Shown: positions 1 to 9,208, numbered from the stretch's first letter. The stretch is DNA of 35,272 nucleotides from CAZPEV01 sp964585635 (GCA_964585635.1 CAZPEV010000009.1:1-35272), one strand, 5' to 3'. The notes: generated from the letters alone by a model not told the origin. Numbers and translations: made by a program.

Positions 1-2
1 CG

Positions 3-488
3 TCGACCCGCAACTTCGATAACTGGCAGGACCTTTGGGAAGACATCATCATCCGGCGCATCGTTTCCGAAGGAGTCGCCATGCAGTGCAATCCGCCGTC
101 CGGTTTCAGGCAGGCGATCTATGAGGACTCGACCGTCGTCCGTTTCTGGCTGCGCGAACTGGAACGTGTCATCGGGCAGATTCGCCGCAACGAAACCACC
201 GAGGATTCCGTGCGCGCCTGGCTCGACCGGAGCTATCAAGAATCGGCGCGGCAACTGCTCGCGGATTATCTGAAACGCACCATTCCGGCAGGGGATCAAG
301 GCGCTCTGTTGCAAGATCACATTACCGAACGTCCCAACGGCGTCTATGTCTTGGGTTGGTGGATGGTAAGGCACATCGCCGCCGCCGGCGGCCGCGACCA
401 GGCCGTGCAATTGCTGATCACGCCGCATCAATTGTTCGATCGGTATAATGCCACGGTCACCGACACCGGCTTGCAAGTCACGCTATGA
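3..488 (+). CDS. C-terminal part of an unidentified protein, possibly a Zn-peptidase-like family
   Basis: The frame is open from the left edge, so the ATG at 81 is probably internal and the gene starts outside the window. About 161 residues are visible. They include an EGVA segment near the edge, a mostly helical middle, and a closing segment with PNGVYVLGWWMV, a GG turn and a ..P..LFDRYN tail. The pattern 'EG(I/V)A ... YxLGxxM ... P..F..YN' resembles the C-terminal half of DUF2268/DUF5700-type predicted zinc peptidases, but the part that would carry HExxH lies outside the window, so this is only a guess. It converges on the DinB-family gene on the other strand, with 33 bases between the stops. 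Confidence 0.6.
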   Translation, partial: STRNFDNWQDLWEDIIIRRIVSEGVAMQCNPPSGFRQAIYEDSTVVRFWLRELERVIGQIRRNETTEDSVRAWLDRSYQESARQLLADYLKRTIPAGDQGALLQDHITERPNGVYVLGWWMVRHIAAAGGRDQAVQLLITPHQLFDRYNATVTDTGLQVTL

Positions 489-521
489 ATCACGGCGAGC
501 GGCGGCCGACGCGGCCGGCGC

Positions 522-1034
522 TTATTCGCCGTCGAGTCGGGTCTTCGTTTTGGCGACCCAGCGCGGGGCCGAATCGATCGTCTGCCGGAGAATGAGGTTC
601 AGTTGTGCCGCATGGTGCTGGACGTGACGCATGTTGTACAGGAGCAACTCTGCCAAACTGATGTCAAACCGTTCAAACCCGCGGAAGGGCTGCTCCGCTC
701 TTTCATCCGTAAGAGCAGCAATCGTCGCTCGGCACTTCCGGCGGCCATGCTCGAGATAGACGAGAAGCTCGTCTTTGGTATACGGCCGCTCGGGAAGCAG
801 CCCCGCCGGGTCCAGCTCGTCGAGGGTGAAAGGGGCGGGAGGAGCGAACCCCTCCACGGCGTCGGACAGATAAAGATCGAGCCAGAACAGAGTGTGATAG
901 ACGACATACCAGAACTCCGGTCGCCGCGAGCGATCGCTCCAGAGCCTTTCGGGGCACGCGCGCAGGGCATTTTCGAGCATGTCAATGGCGCCCCCGAATT
1001 GCTGCCAGACGATTGTTTTCCAGGTCGTACCCAT
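522..1034 (-). CDS. DinB-family (DinB/YfiT-like) protein
   Basis: Encodes about 170 residues forming the four-helix bundle expected of the DinB/YfiT superfamily, whose members bind a metal through three histidines and act as thiol-dependent transferases or stress proteins. Visible here are the first histidine in a YHTLFW segment and the HxxxH-like pair in MRHVQHHAAQLN near the C-terminus, a classic DinB signature. The ATG at 1034 was chosen; an in-frame ATG at 1070 would add 12 residues, but neither site has a strong Shine-Dalgarno sequence. The substrate cannot be told from sequence. The gene sits alone between two oppositely placed neighbours, downstream of the M3 peptidase terminator. Confidence 0.8.
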   Translation of the reverse strand: MGTTWKTIVWQQFGGAIDMLENALRACPERLWSDRSRRPEFWYVVYHTLFWLDLYLSDAVEGFAPPAPFTLDELDPAGLLPERPYTKDELLVYLEHGRRKCRATIAALTDERAEQPFRGFERFDISLAELLLYNMRHVQHHAAQLNLILRQTIDSAPRWVAKTKTRLDGE

Positions 1035-1205
1035 GTCATGATTCCCGCCGAAGATGGTGATGACACCCATGGGCGGCAGATATCTTTATCCTTCCCTCCC
1101 GGGAAGGGAGGGCTTCCATCATTATTCCCATCAGGTCAGCGTCCGCCGCGTGCATGTGCCGCTGATTTGCGTTTTCCCCGCTGTAAGAGCAGGGCTCCGG
1201 TCAGG

Positions 1206-1236
1206 TAAAAGCTCGGTGACGGTAGCGTCACCGAGC
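1206..1236 (-). terminator. Intrinsic terminator of the M3 peptidase gene
   Basis: A perfect 11-bp inverted repeat (1211-1221 with 1226-1236, four-base loop) is followed on the minus strand by TTTT at 1210-1207. It lies 40 bases past the stop codon of the M3 peptidase gene and upstream of the DinB gene, so it probably separates the two transcripts. Confidence 0.8.
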
Positions 1237-1275
1237 GTCGTTGTTAAAATAATCGCAGCCAGATCAAGAGCGGCT

Positions 1276-3372
1276 CTATTGCAAGCCATGCTTCTTGAGA
1301 AACGGTTCGACCTGGGGCTCGCGGCCGCGGAACCGCTTGTATAGAGTCATTGAATCCTCGGTACCGAGCTTTTCCAGGATATTCTTGCGGAAAGAGGCGG
1401 CCGTTTTCTTGTCAAACAGCGAGGTTTCCTTGAAGGCTTCAAAGGCATCGGCATCCAGGACCGCCGCCCAGAAATAACTGTAATAACCGGCATCGTAGCC
1501 GCCAATGATGTGAGCAAAATAGGTCGAGCGGTAGCGCGGCAGGATTTCGGGAATCAGGCCGATATCGGCCATGATCCTGGCCTCGAAGTTGGTCACGTTC
1601 ACATTCAGGGCGTTGTCCAAAGAGTGCCAGGCCATGTCCAGGAAACAGGCGGCCAGGTACTCGACGGTTTCAAAGCCCTGATTGAAGAGGCTGCTGTTTT
1701 TGAGTTTGTCGACCAGGGTCGTCGGAATGACGGCGCCGGTCTGGTAATGCTTGGCATAGAGCTTTAGCATCTCCGGTTCCAAGGCCCAGTTTTCCATGAT
1801 CTGCGAAGGCAGTTCCACCACATCCTGGGGAGCAAAGGTGGAGCGGTAGGTATTTTGGGAGAGAAGGGTGTTGAGCGAGTGACCGAATTCATGGAAGAGA
1901 GTGTTGACTTCATCAATGCTAAGCAGCGACGGCGTACCGGGAGTGGGTTTGGTGAAATTGCAGACCAGGGTGGAAAACGGGATGACGCGCTGGCCGTTAA
2001 GGTAAGAGGCATCGCGGAATGAGCCCGACCAAGCGCCGCCTTGTTTGGAGTCGCGGGGAAAGAAATCCATGTACAAAATGCCCAGCAAGGCGCCGCTGCC
2101 GTCTTTGACCTCGAACACCCTGACTTCGGGATGGTAGACGGGGATATCCTTGCGCTCAATGAATTTCAGGCCATACAGTTTTTCAGCCAGCGTAAAGACG
2201 CCCTTTTGGACATTTTCCAGCTTGAAATACGGGCGCAGCTCAGAGTCGTCCAGGTTATACTTGGCCTTGCGCCATTTTTCGGCGTAGTACCACCAGTCCC
2301 AGGACGTCAGCTTGAAACCGCCCCGTTCGCTGTCTATCGTGGTTTGCATATCGGCCGCCTCAGCCTTGGCCCGCTCCAGAGCCGGCTTCCACAGGCGCAT
2401 CAGGAAGGCGTTGACGGCTTCGGGAGTCTTGGCCATGCGATTTTCCAGATAGAAGGCGGCCGGCGTCGGGTAGCCGAGCATTCGGCAACGTTCCTCGCGC
2501 AGGGTGAGGATCTTTTGCACGACGGCCTTATTATCGTGGTCGTTGTCGCGGTCGCCGCGCATAAAATAGGCCGTATAGAGCGCTTGCCGCAGACGGCGCG
2601 CGTCGGCGTATTGTAGAAATGGGGTCCAACTGGGCCGCTGCGTGGTGAAGACCCATTTGCCGGGCATGTTCATGGCCGTGGCCGTCTCTTCGCCCATGGC
2701 GATGACACCCTCCGGCAGGCCGGCCAGATCCGCCTTGTTGTCGACCACAATATACGATTCGTTGGTTTCGGCCAGTAGGTTGTCATTGAATTTCAGCCCC
2801 AGCAGGGAGTGGTCGCGGTTGATGTCGCGCAGGCGGGCCTTCTGCTTCTCATCCAGCAGCGCGCCACTACGCACGAAACTACGATAGGTGTTTTCCAGCA
2901 GATAGAGCTGCTCCGCCGACAGTTTCAATGCGGCGCGTCGATCGTAAACCGCCTTCACCCGGGCAAAGAGCTTCTCGTTGAGCGCAATATTATCAAAATG
3001 GGCCGATAACAGCGGCGAAATCTGGTTGGCGATGTCTTGCATCTCAGGACTGGTGATGGCCCCCAGAAGCGAATAGAAAATAGAGGTCACACTCCTTAGA
3101 AGCTGACCGGACATGTCCAAGGCCGCAATCGTGTTTTCAAAGGTCGCGGTATCGGAATTGTTGGCAATGGTATCTACCTGGGCCTGATCCCGGGCAATGC
3201 CCTCCTGGACCGCCGGCAGGTAATGAGCATTCTGAATGCGATCAAAAGGCGGAGTCTGGAACGGCGTGCTGGGAATGACCAGTAACGGATTGTCCTGTGC
3301 CGCCAGCGGCAGGTAGAGAACCGCCAGCAATAAAACCGGCACAAGCCTGAATAATGCTGTCTTTTTTGCCAA
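1276..3372 (-). CDS. Secreted M3-family zinc metallopeptidase (Dcp/oligopeptidase type)
   Basis: A 698-residue protein with an N-terminal signal peptide (charged start, hydrophobic residues 9-24, AAQ cleavage region) followed by a full-length M3 peptidase domain. The zinc motif HEFGH is at 494-498 and the third ligand is probably E520 in VVELPSQ, as in thimet oligopeptidase and Dcp. M3 enzymes cleave short peptides; with a signal peptide this one would act in the periplasm or outside the cell, probably in peptide nutrition. The start codon is TTG, supported by a strong AAGGAGG eight bases upstream; no better start exists. Length is normal for the bacterial Dcp subfamily. It is a single gene with its own terminator. 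Confidence 0.95.
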   Translation of the reverse strand: MAKKTALFRLVPVLLLAVLYLPLAAQDNPLLVIPSTPFQTPPFDRIQNAHYLPAVQEGIARDQAQVDTIANNSDTATFENTIAALDMSGQLLRSVTSIFYSLLGAITSPEMQDIANQISPLLSAHFDNIALNEKLFARVKAVYDRRAALKLSAEQLYLLENTYRSFVRSGALLDEKQKARLRDINRDHSLLGLKFNDNLLAETNESYIVVDNKADLAGLPEGVIAMGEETATAMNMPGKWVFTTQRPSWTPFLQYADARRLRQALYTAYFMRGDRDNDHDNKAVVQKILTLREERCRMLGYPTPAAFYLENRMAKTPEAVNAFLMRLWKPALERAKAEAADMQTTIDSERGGFKLTSWDWWYYAEKWRKAKYNLDDSELRPYFKLENVQKGVFTLAEKLYGLKFIERKDIPVYHPEVRVFEVKDGSGALLGILYMDFFPRDSKQGGAWSGSFRDASYLNGQRVIPFSTLVCNFTKPTPGTPSLLSIDEVNTLFHEFGHSLNTLLSQNTYRSTFAPQDVVELPSQIMENWALEPEMLKLYAKHYQTGAVIPTTLVDKLKNSSLFNQGFETVEYLAACFLDMAWHSLDNALNVNVTNFEARIMADIGLIPEILPRYRSTYFAHIIGGYDAGYYSYFWAAVLDADAFEAFKETSLFDKKTAASFRKNILEKLGTEDSMTLYKRFRGREPQVEPFLKKHGLQ

Positions 3373-3616
3373 GATATGATCCTCCTTATATGGCTATTGC
3401 CGAATTCATTTTACGAGGTGATCTGCCATAGCCGGAACAGCCTGCGCCAAGTGGCGATCAGACGCGCATCACCAGGGTTGTGAGTGATCTTTCCCAGAAA
3501 GAATGGACGCGCGGCTAAAACAGCGTCGCCGCCCGTTCGAGGCCCTTTGGATATTTGAGGCCGGGCCCGAATGCCGGCGTTTCCGGCTATACAGCATCCC
3601 ACTATACTCACCTGCG

Positions 3617-4174
3617 CTACACCCCGGCCGCCGGCGCCGGCGTCATGTCAATACGATCTTCCGGGCAGATATCGGCGCACAGTCCGCAGCCATAGCAGTT
3701 GCCGTGCGTGACGATCAGCGATCTGTCCTCCATTCGGCGGGCATGGAAATGGCAGACGTCCGCGCACAGGCCGCAATGGGTGCAATCATCCATTGCCGTC
3801 GCCTCCACCAGCAGCCCTTTGTCGCACCTTTCGGCGGGGTCAAGGAAATACCCGCAGCAATCATCACAGCAGAAGCAGATGCCGTCGGTTTGGGTGCGAT
3901 CCCGGCCGCGAAACGGCCGCGCCACCAGGCGCTTGACCTCCGCCTCCCGCAGAATCCCCTCGACAAAGGAGCGGTCCACCTCGTGCAGATTCGAGCCGCT
4001 GCCGCCAAACTCATTGTTGAAAACCAGGCAGAGGTCCATCCGGGACCGGGCACAGCCGCCGCCCCCTTCGCGGCAGCCGCAATTCGACACCCAGAAGCGA
4101 TCCCGTTCCGAAACCAACTCCCTCGCCCGCTGGGGTGTGCACACGTAATGACAGGGAATGTTGTCGTTGCTCAT
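3617..4174 (-). CDS. Cysteine-rich 4Fe-4S dicluster ferredoxin-like protein
   Basis: A 185-residue cytosolic protein with 20 cysteines. The C-terminal half carries two consecutive CxxCxxCxxxC motifs (CTHCGLCADVC and CYGCGLCADIC), expected to bind two 4Fe-4S clusters. The first motif ends in CH rather than CP. The N-terminal half has NCGCREGGGGC and CFCCDDCCGYF, which match a poorly characterised family in which a cysteine-rich module precedes a ferredoxin domain. The ATG at 4174 was preferred over an upstream in-frame start because GGGAG lies seven bases before it and the extension looks non-coding. It probably transfers electrons; the partner enzyme is not in the window. Confidence 0.85.
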   Translation of the reverse strand: MSNDNIPCHYVCTPQRARELVSERDRFWVSNCGCREGGGGCARSRMDLCLVFNNEFGGSGSNLHEVDRSFVEGILREAEVKRLVARPFRGRDRTQTDGICFCCDDCCGYFLDPAERCDKGLLVEATAMDDCTHCGLCADVCHFHARRMEDRSLIVTHGNCYGCGLCADICPEDRIDMTPAPAAGV

Positions 4175-4306
4175 GAGGTACTCCCACCACCGTTCCGAAT
4201 GGATGTCATTATAGCACCGGAAGCGCCGTAAAGCAAGCGGCAACCTGCCTTAATGGGGGGCAATTCAAGGGGAGCGACGATTTGCCCGGTCTTCCTGCAA
4301 TAGGAA

Positions 4307-4339
4307 GCGCCCCGCCGGGATCATTCCCCGGCGGGGCGC
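4307..4339 (-). terminator. GC-rich hairpin, probable terminator of the lipoprotein gene
   Basis: A perfect 13-bp GC-rich stem (4307-4319 with 4327-4339) has a seven-base loop and lies 28 bases past the lipoprotein stop codon. On the minus strand it is followed by TTCCTATTG, a poor T tract, so termination efficiency is uncertain. Confidence 0.6.
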
Positions 4340-4366
4340 AGAGGCTTCTGGACCGGCCCAAAAAGG

Positions 4367-5431
4367 CTACTGGCCGGAATCGTCGTCGGTGATGTCGGTA
4401 TAGGGGCAGTTTCGCCGCCAGACACCGATCAATGGCATTTTGACCTGATCCACCGGCAGCGAGAAGTCGCCGAATTCACCCCGCATCTCGCCGCTGACAT
4501 TCTCATTCAGGTATCTGAAGCTTCCCAGGAAGCGGCCGTGACCGGAACCGCACATCACACAATCACGGGAGTCATCGTACTGCCATGTCCCTTTGAACTC
4601 GGCAATGACCACCGTGAGATAGACCCCCGATAGAGTCCCGGAAAATTCCGCATAGCCGTCCTCGTTGGTCCAGAACTGACCGGACATTACCCCGATCGGA
4701 TTTCCCCAGCGGTCGACCCAAATGCCTCTGAATGTCCCCTTGCGGCCGGCGGCATCTTCCTTGACCCATTCTCCCTTTATCAGGCCGCCGGGACAGGCAT
4801 TGTACGAAATCTTCCGCGCCAGTATGGCCACGCCGTTGATATTATCGACCCGGTAAAAGGCCGCCAGCTTCTCCAGTTTCTCAAACGGAAACGATACGGT
4901 GAAGGGAGCGGTTTCAAATGTGAGCATTGGCGGCGTGATATAGGTGATACCCCGTTTTAGAAATACCAGCGCGCAGAGGCCGTCGAAGTCGGCAGAGGTC
5001 TGCGATACCCAGGCGGCGGCCGACGGTATATCCAACGGCACCAGGGAATCCTGGCCCGGTTCAAAAGCGATGGTGTACCGAACGTCAACCCTGGCGACGC
5101 CGTTTACCCACAACCTTCCTGTCCAGTCGGTGGGGGGAATCGGCGGATTGCCGGCGTTCAGCAGCGCGCCCCACAGAATAGTCACGGCATAAACGTCATA
5201 GCTGGTGTCTGGCCCCGTTGCCGGCGACAGGGGATTGGCCGCCGCCAGGCTGGGATCGGAAGTCAGGCCCTCATCGGATAGGGCGCACCGGTCGAGCACC
5301 TTTTGCACGTCGGCCGGGACAATCTGGGCCTGAGGCGCAGTAATCGACGGTTGCGGTGTGGTCGGCTGATCGCCGCACCCGACCAGAGCAAAGACGACGC
5401 AAATCAATATGATTATGAGTGATTTTTGCAT
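4367..5431 (-). CDS. Predicted lipoprotein of unknown function
   Basis: Encodes about 354 residues. The N-terminus is a lipoprotein signal: short charged start, hydrophobic stretch and lipobox LVGC, followed by GDQPTTPQP, so it should be lipid-anchored in a membrane. The middle (about residues 60-190) has no family I recognise. The C-terminal third has repeated G-x-F/W strands (GTFRGIWVDRWG, GVMSGQFW, FSGTLSG, GTWQYDD, GEMRGEFGD), which suggests an antiparallel beta barrel or jelly-roll. The ATG at 5431 was chosen because the GTG six codons earlier lies inside the GGGGAGG ribosome binding site. The gene stands alone between the TPR membrane protein upstream and the ferredoxin downstream. Confidence 0.8.
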   Translation of the reverse strand: MQKSLIIILICVVFALVGCGDQPTTPQPSITAPQAQIVPADVQKVLDRCALSDEGLTSDPSLAAANPLSPATGPDTSYDVYAVTILWGALLNAGNPPIPPTDWTGRLWVNGVARVDVRYTIAFEPGQDSLVPLDIPSAAAWVSQTSADFDGLCALVFLKRGITYITPPMLTFETAPFTVSFPFEKLEKLAAFYRVDNINGVAILARKISYNACPGGLIKGEWVKEDAAGRKGTFRGIWVDRWGNPIGVMSGQFWTNEDGYAEFSGTLSGVYLTVVIAEFKGTWQYDDSRDCVMCGSGHGRFLGSFRYLNENVSGEMRGEFGDFSLPVDQVKMPLIGVWRRNCPYTDITDDDSGQ

Positions 5432-5625
5432 AACGCCTCCCCGCGTCACTAATGATTGGCCAATTTCTTATCGGCGAGCCGCCTCCCCGAGGCCATTCCC
5501 TGTCGCCTGCGACTCACATAGGTAAATTATGCCAATCTTCCTTCCGGCGCAAGCGGTTTTTGGGGCCGATTAGAAGGCCGGTTACTACAGGTCGACGACG
5601 GCGGCCGCACGGAAAGCGGATACCA

Positions 5626-7665
5626 TTACGGCAGAAGTTTCAGAATCGCGGCCGCATCCGACGCTTCCCGTCCGCTTGGATTTAAGGCCAGGTAATGGGT
5701 CAGGTGTTTCTTGGCCAGGGCGTTGTCCCCGAGGGCATACGCTGCACCTCCGGCGATCAGATAAGCTCGCTCATTCAACGAGTCGACCTGGATCAGGGCC
5801 TGCCCATAGAATAAAACCGAATCGTACCGATTCATGCCGGTAAACGTCATCGCCAGGCATTCTAGGAGGAGCGGATATTTCGGCGATATCTTTTGCGCTC
5901 GACGGAGAATCGGCAGCATCTGATCGTAAGCGCCAAGACCCTGATAGGCGATGGCGAGATTGACCAGCATGCGGTGGTCGTATGGCGCGAAGGCGACCGC
6001 CTGCCTGAGGTCGGCCACGGCGCGATCAAACGCCTTCATTTCCAAATAAATGACTCCCCGCAGGTTGTACGGCTCCGCAGCATAGGGGTCGATCCTGAAC
6101 ACGGAATCCGCCAGCGCCAGCGCCTCCTGAAACTTCCCGGATACAGCCAGGGCCTTGGCGCGCGGCACCTGATAAATCGAGGGAAATTTCTCCATCATAA
6201 TCCTGTCCAGGCTGTCGGCCCCGGCGGCATCGCCGGTGGTGCGATAATAGTTCCGCAACGCGACGATGCCGGGTCGGCTCCGGCCGGCATCGAGTCGCAG
6301 CAGCCACTTGAAGTACTCAATCGACGACCCATAATTCAGATTGGTGAAAAAAAACGGGGCCACCAGCACCAGCGACAGGATCAGGAGGGCGGATCGGGCG
6401 CGCATGACACGGCCGCCCTGGGCCGCGACCGCCCGCACCAGCAGTAGCGTCGGCCCGACGGCGGTCAAGGCGAAAAGGTCCCAGTCCCGCCCCATGCCAA
6501 GCCGGGGATCGACGATCAACAGAAATCCGAATCCTCCCGCCAGGCAGGCCAGCAGGAATCGTCCCACGGCGTCATGAACGGCATTGCGAACGCCCCTCCA
6601 GCCGGCGATCAACAGCACCGGCCAGAGCGGAATCAACAAGCTGATTTCATTGACGATGTCGAGCAGATGATTGAGAGACAAGATGGCATAACCGGGCGTC
6701 GCCGGCCGGCCGACAAACGGCGGCAGAAAAACCACCCTGAAGGTGATGGATCGAGCATAGCCGACAATGACGAAAGCAATTGCGGCGACCGCCGCCACTA
6801 CCGCCAGGGCGATAGCCGCCCTTCTATGTTTTCGGTAAAACCTTTGGCCTGCTCCCCGGGAAATTATCAGAACGACGTATGACGGACCGAGGAACAGGAC
6901 CTGGAGATGCATGATCATCGCCAACGACAAAAACAGGGTCGGCCATAGAAGGTTGCCCCGATTCGTCAGGTAGCGAAGCGCGGTATAGAGGTAGGCCAGC
7001 ACGAAGGGCCAGAGGATCGGATAATTTTCAACGTAGCCGAAAAAGAGCAGCGTCCATCCCGAGAAGAGCATCAGGCCGAAGGCGAACAGCCGCTCCATCG
7101 CATCCCGACCGCACTCTCTTGCCAGCAGCCAGAACAGGGCGACGGACACCGCGCCGGAAATGACGGAAACCAGCGCGTAAGCATAGCGCGCCGCCGGTAA
7201 TCCCTCCAACGGCAGCAGATGAGACACGGCATAAATCGTTCCGACCGCTCCCGCCTCGGTCCATTTGAAAATCGTGGGCGCTATACCGGCCAGATGCTCG
7301 GCGACATTATATCCATCACCCAGAAAATTGATCGGCATCCGGAAGAACCAGAACACCGCCCCCAGGACCGAGGCCACGACGAGCGGACGATAATATTGGT
7401 CATCTCCGAATATCACCTCGGCCTTCAGGCGCAGCAATCTCTCGGCCCACCCGCGAACCGGATTCACCAGGCATAGCAAAGCCAGAAGCCCCGCGGCGAT
7501 ATAGGTTAGGATGCTGCCGCCGGGCAGAAACTGAAGATGATTGATCCCCCATAAGCGAGCGTTTGGGACCAGGAGCGGCAAAAGGCGCAGCAGCCAGAGC
7601 AAGGTAGCCACGATAATGACGCCTGCAATCAACTGTCGGTCTTCTGAAGTCGTCGTATCCACCAC
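5626..7665 (-). CDS. Multi-pass membrane protein (GT-C glycosyltransferase-like) with C-terminal TPR repeats
   Basis: A 679-residue protein. Residues 1-460 contain about ten hydrophobic segments, with a conserved-looking FLGDGYN loop and a GYVENYP motif after a membrane segment; this layout is seen in GT-C type (PMT/ArnT-like) lipid-linked sugar transferases, where an aspartate in the first large loop is catalytic. Residues ~470-679 hold four or five tetratricopeptide repeats (for example AEPYNLRGVIYLEMKAFDRA). The likely role is sugar transfer at the membrane with the TPRs as a protein docking platform, but catalysis is unproven. The GTG start has GAGGAG seven bases upstream. Neighbours give no pathway context. 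Confidence 0.75.
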   Translation of the reverse strand: MVDTTTSEDRQLIAGVIIVATLLWLLRLLPLLVPNARLWGINHLQFLPGGSILTYIAAGLLALLCLVNPVRGWAERLLRLKAEVIFGDDQYYRPLVVASVLGAVFWFFRMPINFLGDGYNVAEHLAGIAPTIFKWTEAGAVGTIYAVSHLLPLEGLPAARYAYALVSVISGAVSVALFWLLARECGRDAMERLFAFGLMLFSGWTLLFFGYVENYPILWPFVLAYLYTALRYLTNRGNLLWPTLFLSLAMIMHLQVLFLGPSYVVLIISRGAGQRFYRKHRRAAIALAVVAAVAAIAFVIVGYARSITFRVVFLPPFVGRPATPGYAILSLNHLLDIVNEISLLIPLWPVLLIAGWRGVRNAVHDAVGRFLLACLAGGFGFLLIVDPRLGMGRDWDLFALTAVGPTLLLVRAVAAQGGRVMRARSALLILSLVLVAPFFFTNLNYGSSIEYFKWLLRLDAGRSRPGIVALRNYYRTTGDAAGADSLDRIMMEKFPSIYQVPRAKALAVSGKFQEALALADSVFRIDPYAAEPYNLRGVIYLEMKAFDRAVADLRQAVAFAPYDHRMLVNLAIAYQGLGAYDQMLPILRRAQKISPKYPLLLECLAMTFTGMNRYDSVLFYGQALIQVDSLNERAYLIAGGAAYALGDNALAKKHLTHYLALNPSGREASDAAAILKLLP

Positions 7666-7772
7666 CGAACCGCTCCTCTGGTATTCATCGAAAGCCGGAT
7701 GCTATTGCCAACATATGATCTTCGACCATTTGGGGCAATGCCATTTGCGAAAGTTCGACATATTACTTTAAA

Positions 7773-7778
7773 ATTATA
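7773..7778 (-). promoter_or_regulatory. -10 element for the GT-C/TPR gene
   Basis: A perfect TATAAT on the minus strand lies 108 bases upstream of the GTG start at 7665. No good -35 box is found 16-18 bases upstream of it, so this is a tentative promoter. Confidence 0.4.
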
Positions 7779-7914
7779 TCGGAATTAGAGTTGCGCTATG
7801 ACCGGGCTGGGCTGAAATGAGTGCGTCCCGGAAATGTCCATCCATGCCCCGGTCGGTCACGATCGCTATATGGGAAACCTTGTCCACTTTTCGGCGGGAA
7901 GGGCCATTCAATGC

Positions 7915-7942
7915 TTGACTTTCCTGGCTGGGTCTATATTCA
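7915..7942 (+). promoter_or_regulatory. Probable promoter of the LamG-dockerin gene
   Basis: TTGACT at 7915-7920 is followed by TATATT at 7935-7940 (14-base spacing) or TATTCA at 7937-7942 (16-base spacing). It lies about 90 bases before the start codon at 8029. The rest of the gap between the divergent genes (7666-8028) shows nothing else recognisable. Confidence 0.5.
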
Positions 7943-8028
7943 TTTCAATACGCCAAGGGCGGACCTACCGTGAATCTCCATCATTTGGCGCGGGCGCAGA
8001 AGTTCTCTACAATTTGAAGGAGGTTTCC

Positions 8029-8943
8029 ATGAAGAAGGTTTACAGTGTAGTCCTGGCTATGCTTTGCGCACTGACAACACTCGTCGTTGCCGGTCAAGAA
8101 GCGAACCTGGATTCGGGATTGGTGGGGTGGTGGAGTTTTAATGAAGGATCAGGCAGCATTGCCTGCGATTCTTCGAGCAACGGAAACAATGGCACAATAG
8201 CCGGTGCACAATGGGTGAATGGAAAACAGTCTAAAGCCCTCTCCTTTGATGGAATCAATGATTCCGTCCTGGTGCCGGACGCAGCCGAACTGGATATCAC
8301 CGGTGACATTTCGCTCGTGGCCTGGATTTGGGCGGACAGCATGATGTATTGCGCGCCTATTGTGGCCAAAGGAGACAGTGTGTCAAATTACAACTATTAT
8401 ATGGCGATTGGAGAGGCCTTTGGTAATCGGGCCACTGTACAGCTTAGAGATACCAGCTATCCTGGTGACGATCTTGAGCTTCGTTCCAAGCAATTGATAG
8501 ATATAAAAACATGGCGTCATATAGTCGGGGTCAGACAAGGCGACACGATGCGCCTATTTATCAATGCGGTTTTGGATACATCCGGCGTTTATTCTGGGAA
8601 TCCCCTTTGGGTAAATAACCTGCCTCTGACCATCGGTAGTTATCCATATTCTGATCCGTGGTATTTTAAGGGCAAGATTGATGAACTGCGCATTTACAAT
8701 AGAGCTCTGACGCAGAAGGAGATCCTCGCCTTAAGCGTCAGATGTGGCGATGCCAACGGCGATTTGGTGGTCAATTCCGGCGACGCCGTCTATATCATCA
8801 ATTACCTTTTCAAAGGCGGCCCGGCGCCTAACCCGCTGGAGGCCGGCGACGCCAACTGCGATGGCTCTGTGAATGAGGGAGACGCTGTGTACATCATCAA
8901 TTACGTTTTCAAAGGCGGCCCGGCACCAATCTGCCCAAATTAG
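8029..8943 (+). CDS. Secreted LamG/concanavalin-like protein with C-terminal dockerin-like module
   Basis: A 304-residue secreted protein. A signal peptide (MKKVYSVVLAMLCALTTLVVAGQ) is followed by a LamG-type jelly-roll domain (about 28-230), recognisable from LVGWWSFNEGSG, the DGINDSV loop, DISLVAWIW and the closing GKIDELRIYNRALTQKEI. Such domains bind glycans or other surface ligands. Residues ~238-304 form a two-part dockerin-like module: GDANGD and GDANCDGS loops each followed by GDAVYIINY(L/V)FKGGPAP. The start at 8029 was chosen for its AAGGAGG ribosome binding site and clear signal peptide; a longer in-frame start at 7834 has no support. It likely attaches outside the cell to a cohesin-like partner or matrix. 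Confidence 0.9.
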   Translation: MKKVYSVVLAMLCALTTLVVAGQEANLDSGLVGWWSFNEGSGSIACDSSSNGNNGTIAGAQWVNGKQSKALSFDGINDSVLVPDAAELDITGDISLVAWIWADSMMYCAPIVAKGDSVSNYNYYMAIGEAFGNRATVQLRDTSYPGDDLELRSKQLIDIKTWRHIVGVRQGDTMRLFINAVLDTSGVYSGNPLWVNNLPLTIGSYPYSDPWYFKGKIDELRIYNRALTQKEILALSVRCGDANGDLVVNSGDAVYIINYLFKGGPAPNPLEAGDANCDGSVNEGDAVYIINYVFKGGPAPICPN

Positions 8944-8961
8944 GGAATCTGTAGCAAGTAG

Positions 8962-9007
8962 GTCGGCGTTCCGAGTCCCGGCCGCAGGGCGGGACGAGAA
9001 ACCCGAC
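8962..9007. repeat. Imperfect hairpin repeat after the LamG gene
   Basis: A 46-base segment reads GTCGG...GTCCCG...CGGGAC...CCCGAC, an imperfect inverted repeat centred near 8984, starting 18 bases after the LamG stop codon. It could be a dispersed intergenic repeat or a processing or termination structure; no T tract follows. Only one clear copy is in the window. Confidence 0.4.
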
Positions 9008-9079
9008 ACACCCACATTTGATACCAGTAGCCTACCCATAGACCGTCTCGGGCGGGGGCGGGTGGATGAAAATTCAATT

Positions 9080-9105
9080 GCGGTCAGGAAAGGGTCCCTG
9101 ACCGC
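9080..9105. terminator. Hairpin between convergent genes
   Basis: A 9-bp perfect stem (9080-9088 with 9097-9105, eight-base loop) lies between the LamG gene and the oppositely oriented gene ending at 9209. No T run follows on either strand, so a termination role is only suggested by position. Confidence 0.35.
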
Positions 9106-9208
9106 GCCAAAATGATGATGGCGACGACCAATCGTCCAGCGCCGCAAAGGGCCGGGCTTGAAAAATGGCTCAAATCGGTCGCGATATTCCCGTGGATAAT
9201 CCGATCCT

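Noticed and set aside
1089..1112. CCCTCCCGGGAAGGGAGG inverted repeat upstream of the DinB gene
   Set aside because: The arms match only imperfectly and no T tract or known site is nearby.
3411..3611. 66-codon minus-strand ORF between the M3 peptidase and ferredoxin genes
   Set aside because: No ribosome binding site, no family resemblance and no coherent hydrophobic or charge pattern.
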